A stretch of DNA of 16,593 nt from Pseudomonadota bacterium (GTDB taxonomy: Bacteria; Pseudomonadota; Gammaproteobacteria; Enterobacterales; Enterobacteriaceae). The DNA lies in the NCBI GenBank assembly GCA_023454395.1, contig JAEYFY010000372.1:1-16593 (forward strand). Direction: 5' to 3'. Positions 11,160 through 16,593 of the stretch are shown here, in pieces. Position numbers and translations under genes: made by a program. Numbering within the stretch: the stretch's first letter is position 1; the number at the start of each line of letters is the position of its first letter. The notes beneath the pieces are model-generated. The model was not told the origin of the DNA, did not search any database, and saw nothing but the letters and a program-made list of their open reading frames with translations.

Positions 11160-11945
11160 ATGGAAACAAAAATAATGCCAGCGCTGTTTATTGGGCATGG
11201 TAGTCCAATGAATGTATTAGAAGATAATACATATACTCGCCTCTGGTCAAAATTAGGGGAAAACCTTCCTCAACCTAAAGCAATTTTAGTGATTTCTGCC
11301 CATTGGTATACTGATGGAACTTATGTGACGGCAATGTCGCAACCAAAGACAATTCATGATTTTTATGGATTTCCACCAGAATTGTATGCAATAGAATACC
11401 CAGCGCGAGGCTCAATAGGTTTAGCCGCGCTGATTGAAGATCTTATTGATCCGATTAAATTAAAACTCGATATGGATCAATGGGGATTAGATCATGGAAG
11501 TTGGGGGATACTTGAAAAAATGTATCCCAAGGCAAATATTCCTGTTGTTCAATTAAGCATTGATGCGCGTCAATCAGCACAATGGCACTACCAATTAGGT
11601 CAAAAATTAGTTGAGTTGCGTAAAGAAGGCGTCTTAATTATTGGTAGCGGTAATATTGTTCATAACTTAAGAATGATGGATTGGCAAAACAGTGATGCAA
11701 CGCCTTATCCTTGGGCGCTTTCGTTTAGTGAAGCAATAGAAAGTAGCTTGCAAAGTGACAAAGAGCCAACTGACCTCTTTACGATTTTATCAACGGAAGA
11801 AGGGCGATTATCTCATCCAACAGCAGAGCATTTTTTACCTGCGTTATACCTATTAGGTTTAAAACAAGAAGGTGAAAAAGTAACATTACTGAATAATGAT
11901 ATTGTTAATAAATCGCTCAGTATGATGACATTTCAAATTGGATAA
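11160..11945 (+). CDS. ygiD: 4,5-DOPA dioxygenase extradiol family protein YgiD
   Basis: A 261-residue member of the class III extradiol ring-cleaving (LigB-like) family. It closely follows E. coli YgiD: MPALFIGHGSPMNVLEDN, SAHWYTDGTYVTAM, LDHGSWGIL, GSGNIVHNLR and the C-terminal SLSMMTFQIG. Candidate metal or catalytic histidines are H13, H48, H112, H168 and H224. E. coli YgiD is a zinc enzyme able to cleave L-DOPA in vitro; its natural substrate is uncertain, so the same caution applies here. The start at 11160 follows a good AGAGGTGG ribosome site; MPALF at residue 6 is an alternative. It faces ygiC tail to tail, but ccdAB now lies between them, and the zupT gene that adjoins it in E. coli is absent. 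Confidence 0.92.
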   Translation: METKIMPALFIGHGSPMNVLEDNTYTRLWSKLGENLPQPKAILVISAHWYTDGTYVTAMSQPKTIHDFYGFPPELYAIEYPARGSIGLAALIEDLIDPIKLKLDMDQWGLDHGSWGILEKMYPKANIPVVQLSIDARQSAQWHYQLGQKLVELRKEGVLIIGSGNIVHNLRMMDWQNSDATPYPWALSFSEAIESSLQSDKEPTDLFTILSTEEGRLSHPTAEHFLPALYLLGLKQEGEKVTLLNNDIVNKSLSMMTFQIG

Positions 11946-11976
11946 GATTGTTCAATAAACCCAATTTATAAAATCT

Positions 11977-12014
11977 AAAGGTCAAATTCACTTTTATAGA
12001 ATTTGACCTTTTTT
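11977..12014 (+). terminator. Rho-independent terminator after ygiD
   Basis: A 13-base-pair perfect stem, AAAGGTCAAATTC with GAATTTGACCTTT, with a 9-base loop and a T run. It ends ygiD transcription and isolates it from the ccdAB module. Confidence 0.92.
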
Positions 12015-12230
12015 ATATTAAATATAATGTATCAACTCATTATATTTCCCTTATTGTTGATCTTTCCAATTCTCTATATAGATATAATAAATACTTTTAA
12101 CCTTTTGTTTGTATTGGTTTTATTTTTATTTGAATAAATCTCTGATAAGCTTCATTACTATTCAATGAATACTTTTTATATTTCATTAAATAAATCGATT
12201 ATGTTTTTTTGAATATCTTCTAGTTTGATG
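12015..12230. other. AT-rich spacer between ygiD and ccdAB
   Basis: Very AT-rich sequence with no convincing reading frame. It includes a hairpin-forming repeat at 12020-12047 and runs up to the likely ccd promoter. Its composition differs from the flanking ygiD and ygiC genes and is compatible with acquired DNA, but no mobile-element end, target duplication or attachment site was recognised. Confidence 0.5.
12020..12047. repeat. Perfect 10-bp inverted repeat
   Basis: AAATATAATG pairs with CATTATATTT around the 8-base loop TATCAACT. It comes a few bases after the ygiD terminator and has no strong T run, so it is not an obvious second terminator. Function unknown; in such AT-rich DNA chance is a real possibility. 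Confidence 0.5.
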
Positions 12231-12259
12231 TTGATAATTATCTGCTCTACACTTATGCA
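12231..12259 (+). promoter_or_regulatory. Likely ccdAB promoter
   Basis: TTGATA at 12231-12236 and TATGCA at 12254-12259 are separated by 17 bases. The -35 is near consensus and the -10 is weaker. The -10 lies inside the first palindrome of the candidate operator, which suits autorepression. Confidence 0.5.
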
Positions 12260-12280
12260 CATAAATGATGCGCATAAATG
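12253..12280. promoter_or_regulatory. Candidate CcdA/CcdAB operator: tandem palindromes
   Basis: Two 13-base direct repeats follow each other without a gap: ATGCACATAAATG at 12255-12267 and ATGCGCATAAATG at 12268-12280, differing at one base. Each holds a palindrome: TTATG-CA-CATAA at 12253-12264 and ATGCGCAT at 12268-12275, with centres 13 bases apart. CcdA ribbon-helix-helix dimers are known to bind short palindromic repeats in the F operator, and the position over the promoter fits. Confidence 0.6.
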
Positions 12281-12289
12281 GAGCTTATA

Positions 12290-12541
12290 ATGAAAACATT
12301 AGCAATGAGTAAAAAAGATAAACGAGGAGTTAATGTGTATCTAACTGCAAAATTGGTGGATGAAGCGCGAGCGCTTGGAATTAATTTATCAGCAACACTC
12401 GATCAAATGTTATCTGATGCAATTCGTGAAAAAAAGCGAGAACAGTGGAAAGCGGAAAACAAAAATGGCATCCAAGCTCTTAATGAATTTGAACAAGAAA
12501 TGGGGTTGTTTACTGACGACGATGAATATGGGGTTATTTAA
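12290..12541 (+). CDS. ccdA: CcdA-type antitoxin
   Basis: An 83-residue antitoxin. The N-terminal part (about 13-48) fits a ribbon-helix-helix DNA-binding fold: a strand GVNVYLTA, then helices KLVDEARALG and LSATLDQMLSDAIREK. The C-terminal part is the toxin-neutralising tail; W53-K-A-E-N57 matches F-plasmid CcdA exactly, followed by an acidic end (FTDDDEY). An in-frame ATG at 12278 would add four residues but lacks a ribosome site; 12290 follows GGAG by six bases and is preferred. The stop overlaps the toxin start by one base (TAATG). It should bind and inhibit CcdB and, with it, repress the operon. It is a chromosomal module here, not a plasmid one, judging by its housekeeping neighbours. 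Confidence 0.88.
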   Translation: MKTLAMSKKDKRGVNVYLTAKLVDEARALGINLSATLDQMLSDAIREKKREQWKAENKNGIQALNEFEQEMGLFTDDDEYGVI

Positions 12542-12861
12542 TGTCTCAATATACGGTATATCGTAACAAATCCCTTAAATCGAAAGAACAATACCCTTAT
12601 TTTATTGATATTCAAAATGAGCTACTAAGTGATCTTGATTCTCGGGTTATTATACCGATTACTCAGTTATCAGATAAGAATTCTCAAGTAGAAATATTGA
12701 CACCCGTTATTGAAATAGATAATCAGAAATATGTTGTTATGACGAAATCTATAACCGTTGTAGCAAAGAATAAGCTAAGAACAGTTGATATCGTGTGTGT
12801 TAAACCTGAGATCCATACCGCGATTGTATCTGCTATGGATATGATTATTTCTGGAATATAG
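12541..12861 (+). CDS. ccdB: CcdB-type toxin, divergent
   Basis: A 106-residue protein with CcdB features: the start MSQYTVYRN, YFIDIQNELL, R35-VIIPI, the strand TPVIEIDNQKYVVMT and a C-terminal helix ending in GI. Family members poison DNA gyrase by binding GyrA and trapping the cleaved complex. The F-plasmid toxin ends W-G-I, and that tryptophan contacts gyrase; here the end is S104-G105-I106. The usual S-V-P-V stretch (F residues 70-73) reads VVAK. Chromosomal CcdB from Vibrio fischeri also lacks the F-type contact residues, yet is reported to be an active gyrase poison, so activity cannot be ruled out. Translation is coupled to ccdA through the TAATG overlap. A frame this complete, kept with its antitoxin, argues against simple decay. 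Confidence 0.85.
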   Translation: MSQYTVYRNKSLKSKEQYPYFIDIQNELLSDLDSRVIIPITQLSDKNSQVEILTPVIEIDNQKYVVMTKSITVVAKNKLRTVDIVCVKPEIHTAIVSAMDMIISGI

Positions 12862-12900
12862 CCATATATTGAAATCATAAAATGAGAAGGTTTTTGCAAT

Positions 12901-12934
12901 AAAAAACACCTTACTGCTTATAAACAATAAGGTG
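12901..12934 (-). terminator. Rho-independent terminator after ygiC
   Basis: On the minus strand, CACCTTATTG pairs with CAGTAAGGTG, with one mismatch and an 8-base loop, and is followed by TTTTTT. It ends the ygiBC transcript. On the plus strand the T run is poor, so it would be at best a weak terminator for ccdAB. Confidence 0.87.
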
Positions 12935-12958
12935 CTCAATATAATTTTAAGATTTCTA

Positions 12959-14122
12959 TTAATCTAAAATAATATGTGGATAGAAGCGTGAGAGATCTTG
13001 AGTAATAAGCTCTCTATCTTCTCTAATACAAATACCCGCGGATTGATCGTTAACCAACCAGCTGCCAATTAATGTATAGCTATCACCGAATTTTGGTAGT
13101 GGATGGAAATCTTGAACAATAAAACCTTCTTCACCGTAAGGGCCATCTGCAACAGCAATATCTTTGCCATTTTCAACAATACGAATATTTGCACCTTCGC
13201 GTGAAAACAGTGGCTTGATAACATAACGTGATAATGAATCAGGCGCTTTGCCATCATAAAAATAGGCTGGTAGTAGATTTGGATGATTAGGGAACATCTC
13301 CCAAAGCATTGGCAGTAATGCTTTATTCGAGATAATACTCTTCCAAGATGGCTCCAACCAACGAATACCTGCATCAGCTAATTTAGTTGAGAAGTCTTCG
13401 CGGAACATAAATTCCCAAGGGTAAAGCTTAAACATATTGCTGATTATCTGATCTTGCAGATCAGTTAACTCACCACGTTCACCTAAACCCAGATCTTCAA
13501 TAAAGACAAAGTCAGTTGTTACTTCTGCTTCTTCAGCACAATCTTGTAAATATTGAACCGTACCACGATCTTCTTCCGTGTCTTGGCAACAAGACATATG
13601 CAGATAACGCATGCCGTATTGATCACGAAGCTCTGCGAATCGATCAATTAACTTCTCTTGAATACTATTAAATTGATCAGCATTTTGCGGTAAACGACCT
13701 GCATTGACTTGATCTTCAAGCCAGATCCATTGGAAAAAAGCAGATTCATACAATGAAGTGGGGGTATCTGCATTATTTTCTAACAATTTTGCTGGGCTTT
13801 TGCCGTCATAGGCTAAATCAAGACGTGAATAGAGAGAAGGTTGAGACGATTTCCATGAATCACGGACAAAATCCCAACAGTGACGTGGGATTTGAAAACG
13901 AGTCAGCAACTCTTCACTATTAGCCACTTTATCAGCGACTTGCAAGCACATCTGATGTAACTCTTCCGTCGTTTCTTCTAACGTTTCAACCTCTTCCATT
14001 GAGAATTGATAATAAGCATCTTCAGACCAATAAGGCTCGCCATACATTGTATGAAAGTTAAAGCCGAATTCGGTTGCTTTTTCACGCCAATCCGGGCGTT
14101 CAATGATATTTTCACGTTTCAT
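12959..14122 (-). CDS. ygiC: Glutathionylspermidine synthase-family ATP-grasp protein YgiC
   Basis: A 387-residue protein very close to E. coli YgiC ([35 protein letters not shown] at 113-126, [20 protein letters not shown] and the end [12 protein letters not shown]). It has the C-terminal synthetase fold of glutathionylspermidine synthase: an ATP-grasp domain with R100/D102 and E115/N117 aligning by eye with the ATP-magnesium ligands of that enzyme, and [11 protein letters not shown] near 306-316. It lacks the N-terminal amidase domain of Gsp. YgiC homologues are not known to make glutathionylspermidine, and the substrate is unknown. It follows ygiB by eight bases, and its AGGTGG ribosome site lies over the end of ygiB, so the two are probably translated together. 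Confidence 0.93.
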   Translation of the reverse strand: MKRENIIERPDWREKATEFGFNFHTMYGEPYWSEDAYYQFSMEEVETLEETTEELHQMCLQVADKVANSEELLTRFQIPRHCWDFVRDSWKSSQPSLYSRLDLAYDGKSPAKLLENNADTPTSLYESAFFQWIWLEDQVNAGRLPQNADQFNSIQEKLIDRFAELRDQYGMRYLHMSCCQDTEEDRGTVQYLQDCAEEAEVTTDFVFIEDLGLGERGELTDLQDQIISNMFKLYPWEFMFREDFSTKLADAGIRWLEPSWKSIISNKALLPMLWEMFPNHPNLLPAYFYDGKAPDSLSRYVIKPLFSREGANIRIVENGKDIAVADGPYGEEGFIVQDFHPLPKFGDSYTLIGSWLVNDQSAGICIREDRELITQDLSRFYPHIILD

Positions 14123-14130
14123 GGTTTTAA

Positions 14131-14859
14131 TTAACCACCTGAACGGTAAGAAGATGAACCGGTAGAGCTACGGTTATTATTTGTTGCACTGGTACGTTGA
14201 GCCGCAGCTTGTCTTGAAACCGTATTACCAAAGCCGCCACGAGTTACTGTCGAGGTTGTTGATGGTTTTGGTGTCATGGCTGTTTTGGGTACGTTCATTT
14301 GACGACCACCCACTGCAGGACCATAGTTACGGCCTGTTGCGTCCACAAATTTACCATTAGCAGGGCTTGTTGGATTACGTGAACTAAACAGAGGTTGTGC
14401 TGGCGCACCACCACCCATTAGGCGACCCATCATATAACCCGCCATTAATGGCATAAAGAAGCTACCGCCGGAGTTAGCTTGAGCCATTTGTGAGCTGTCT
14501 GGGCTTAAATTATTGGCATTTTCAGTACTAACAGGCTGTCCATCAATAGATGCTGTTTGTGTACATTGTGCATCACCGAATTCAGCAACGCAGTCTTCTA
14601 ACGTTGCATATTTTGGTGCTGTACGCTGTGCTTCTTGCAATGCTGTGCGATAAGAGTCCTCACACTGCGCAGCTTGTGAAGGATTTGCTTGAGCACATTC
14701 TTGTGCATTCATATACAGTGAAACTGTTTCATCGCTCTCTTCACATCCTGAAAGCGCGAATACAGCAGTGATGGCGATTGCAACAGGCGCCAGGCGATAA
14801 GGACGAAATGCTTTACGGAAAGCATCACGATTAATCGATTTGGTACGTTTCATTGGCAT
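14131..14859 (-). CDS. ygiB: UPF0441 putative lipoprotein YgiB
   Basis: A 242-residue protein, slightly longer than E. coli YgiB (about 223). A basic, hydrophobic N-terminus ends in a lipobox L36-S-G-C39, so the mature protein should be lipid-anchored at C39, with E40-E-S-D after it. Next comes a four-cysteine region (near [28 protein letters not shown]), a hydrophobic Gly/Met patch [18 protein letters not shown] (about 134-151) and a Ser/Thr/Asn-rich, disordered tail ending RSGG. Function is unknown. It is cotranscribed with ygiC. The start could instead be the MKRTKS methionine at 14853, where E. coli YgiB begins; a GGA lies nine bases before the longer start, so 14859 is kept. Confidence 0.88.
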   Translation of the reverse strand: MPMKRTKSINRDAFRKAFRPYRLAPVAIAITAVFALSGCEESDETVSLYMNAQECAQANPSQAAQCEDSYRTALQEAQRTAPKYATLEDCVAEFGDAQCTQTASIDGQPVSTENANNLSPDSSQMAQANSGGSFFMPLMAGYMMGRLMGGGAPAQPLFSSRNPTSPANGKFVDATGRNYGPAVGGRQMNVPKTAMTPKPSTTSTVTRGGFGNTVSRQAAAQRTSATNNNRSSTGSSSYRSGG

Positions 14860-15118
14860 ATTGTAAGATCCATAAAAGGTAAAACGTTCAAAATAAAAGC
14901 TAGGATAGGTTAAATAATCTAGAAAATAAATAAGAAACGCCTAATCATCAGGGATAACCAGAAATTTGTGATCTTTATAAGGTTAAGGGTAATGAAATTA
15001 GGTAAATCCTCTCTTTTTAGCCCAATTGTAATTAAGGTCTTTGTTAATACAAGAAGATAGATATTGCTGAGATCTTAATTTAAGCCATAACACAATATCT
15101 TATGTGAAGAGGAAGCAT
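14860..15118. other. Spacer between tolC terminator and ygiB
   Basis: No reading frame or RNA gene was recognised. The stretch is expected to hold a promoter for ygiBC if the tolC terminator is effective. A TTATAAAG at about 14977-14984 on the minus strand could serve as a -10 element, but no convincing -35 sits at the right distance. Confidence 0.4.
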
Positions 15119-15158
15119 AAAAAAAACCGCTTATCAGTTTATCGCTGAAAGCGGTTTT
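15119..15158 (-). terminator. Rho-independent terminator after tolC
   Basis: On the minus strand AAAACCGCTT pairs with AAGCGGTTTT, extended by CAG-containing inner pairs (TCAG with CTGA) with one bulged base, and followed by eight T residues. It lies 30 bases past the tolC stop. The plus strand also has four T residues after the stem, so weak bidirectional action is possible. Confidence 0.93.
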
Positions 15159-15187
15159 GTGTAAGTAACTAAATTCTTAATTCACGA

Positions 15188-16585
15188 TCAAGGTGCAACG
15201 TTAAGTGCAGGGCTTGTTAATGGGCGAATAATGTTATCTGGTGAAGTCGAAACTTCTGCACCCAGTGCATTATTTAACTGAATTAAGTCATTTTCATTTA
15301 ATGTGCCACGCGCATATTCAATATTTAATTGGTTAATTAAATAGTCATAACGCGCGTTGGATAATTTTTGTTTTGCATCATAAAGCGTTGTTGTGGCATT
15401 TAACACATCAACAATAGTACGAGTTCCCACTTGATAACCCGCTTCAGTTGCATCTAATGAACTTTGCGCAGAAACAACAACTTGTTGATACGCTTTAATG
15501 CTACTGATTGATGCAGAAATATTGTTATAAGAAGAACGTGCGATTTGGACAATAGAACGATAAACCGATTCTAATTGTTCGCTAGCACTTGTAAAACCAT
15601 ATTGTGCTTGTTCAACTTGTGAGCTTGTTTTACCGCCAGTATACAGAGGGATACTAACAGATAGACCAATACTATTTTGACCACTGTAACTATTGCGACT
15701 ATTACCCGCTGTTGCTGGTGGTAATGCGCTACCGTGACTATGGCTATTGGATACACCGGTTGATGCATTTAAATCTACGGTTGGTAAGTGGCCTGATTGT
15801 GCTAAACGAATATTTTCACGCGCTAAATCTTGACCTAAACGTGCACTTAATAAACTTAAGTTACGTTCTTCAGCATCTTTTAGCAGTTTCTCAATAGAGT
15901 CTGGTGAGGTTGTTGAAAAACGGCTGATGTTTAGTGATGCCAGATTAATGTAATAGATACCACTTACTTGGCGTAGTTTTTCTAATGCATTATCTAATTG
16001 ATTTCGGCCAGCCACTTCTTGTGCTAATACGCTATCGTAATTTGCACGGGCATTTTGTACGTCAGTAATAGCCACTAAACCAACGTTAAAACGTTGAGTT
16101 GTTTGATCTAATTGACGGTAAACTTGTTCTTTTTGCGCTTCAATAAATGATAATGAATCGATAGCACGCAAAACATCAAAGTAAGCAGTCGCGGTATCTA
16201 AAATCAGCTTTTGCTGACTTGTTTGATAAGTCACATCGCTCATGCCCGCTGTTTTTTCTTGAATGTTTAATTGACGCCATAATGCCATGTTAAACACACT
16301 TTGAGTTAGCGTTAAACTTGCGCCAATAGAATTGGATTCGGTGTTGTTATTATCGCGGTAGCCGCTTTTATAATCTGCGGATGCGCCTAATCCTAATTGT
16401 GGTAATAACGAGCCACGAGCTTCATTAATTTTTTCAAAAGCTTGATTTCGTTCAGCTAATGACTTGCGTAACTCAGGGTTACTGTCCTTTGCTTTTTGAT
16501 AAACTTGAAGCAGATCCTCAGCCTGACTTGCAGTGCTGAATCCTGCCAAACTCATCGTGACCAAAAGAGAGAGCAGTTTTTTCAT
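15188..16585 (-). CDS. tolC: Outer membrane efflux channel TolC
   Basis: A 465-residue trimeric outer-membrane and periplasmic tunnel protein used by AcrAB-type drug pumps and type I secretion. A signal peptide spans 1-22 (MKKLLSLLVT...ASQA, cleaved before E23). Two tandem OEP repeats follow, about 23-225 and 230-440. Mature numbering matches E. coli exactly around the tunnel entrance: D153 (precursor 175), Y362 (384), R367 (389) and D371 (393) are kept, but position 374 is Asn (N396) instead of Asp. The C-terminal tail is about 28 residues shorter than the E. coli 493-residue precursor; that tail is known to be dispensable in E. coli. Only eight bases precede the start codon, so the promoter is outside the window. 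Confidence 0.96.
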   Translation of the reverse strand: MKKLLSLLVTMSLAGFSTASQAEDLLQVYQKAKDSNPELRKSLAERNQAFEKINEARGSLLPQLGLGASADYKSGYRDNNNTESNSIGASLTLTQSVFNMALWRQLNIQEKTAGMSDVTYQTSQQKLILDTATAYFDVLRAIDSLSFIEAQKEQVYRQLDQTTQRFNVGLVAITDVQNARANYDSVLAQEVAGRNQLDNALEKLRQVSGIYYINLASLNISRFSTTSPDSIEKLLKDAEERNLSLLSARLGQDLARENIRLAQSGHLPTVDLNASTGVSNSHSHGSALPPATAGNSRNSYSGQNSIGLSVSIPLYTGGKTSSQVEQAQYGFTSASEQLESVYRSIVQIARSSYNNISASISSIKAYQQVVVSAQSSLDATEAGYQVGTRTIVDVLNATTTLYDAKQKLSNARYDYLINQLNIEYARGTLNENDLIQLNNALGAEVSTSPDNIIRPLTSPALNVAP

Positions 16586-16593
16586 TTTAATTC

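Noticed and set aside
12360..12566. A 68-codon frame inside ccdA in another frame
   Set aside because: It lies within ccdA and runs into ccdB; codon pattern and homology support ccdA and ccdB instead.
14550..14771. A plus-strand frame opposite ygiB
   Set aside because: It is antisense to a well-supported gene, with no ribosome site or recognisable product.

Overview
The window reads as chromosomal DNA of an AT-rich member of the Enterobacterales, most likely the Morganellaceae and probably Proteus. Proteins such as GlnE, HldE, RibB, YgiC and TolC are very close to their E. coli counterparts, but the DNA is clearly AT-richer. Gene order follows the E. coli segment around tolC-ygiBC-ygiD-ribB-ubiK-hldE-glnE-ygiF. 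The genus is an inference from protein similarity, base composition and gene order recalled from memory; no search was run.

Layout. Positions 52-5362 carry ygiF, glnE and hldE on the plus strand: triphosphatase, glutamine synthetase adenylyltransferase and ADP-heptose synthesis, closed by a strong UUCG-loop terminator. Positions 5470-9426 hold an alpha-glucoside catabolic unit. A GntR-family regulator (minus) diverges from a PTS EIICB permease and a GH4 6-phospho-alpha-glucosidase (plus, overlapping by one base); the regulator-permease gap contains a CRP-like site and a long inverted repeat. In E. coli this spot, between hldE and ubiK, carries glgS-yqiJK, so the unit looks like an alternative gene set at a conserved position. 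Positions 9530-10981 hold ubiK (minus) diverging from ribB, which is preceded by a full FMN riboswitch. E. coli zupT, expected between ribB and ygiD, is missing.

ygiD (11160-11945) is followed by an AT-rich stretch and a chromosomal ccdAB-type toxin-antitoxin pair (12290-12861). The pair lies between the terminators of ygiD and ygiC and has tandem palindromes over its likely promoter. Positions 12959-16585 on the minus strand hold tolC, then ygiB and ygiC, with a strong terminator after tolC.

Functionally, most of the window is housekeeping: nitrogen control, LPS core, ubiquinone, riboflavin, and export plus envelope functions. Two accessory insertions stand out: the PTS alpha-glucoside operon, which would import and cleave sugars such as maltose as 6-phosphates using EIIA(Glc) supplied from elsewhere, and the ccdAB module. 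No tRNA, rRNA, insertion sequence, phage gene or CRISPR array was seen. The most notable sequence oddities are a YgiF that has lost its CHAD domain, a CcdB lacking the gyrase-contacting tryptophan of F-plasmid CcdB, and a TolC with Asn in place of one aperture aspartate.
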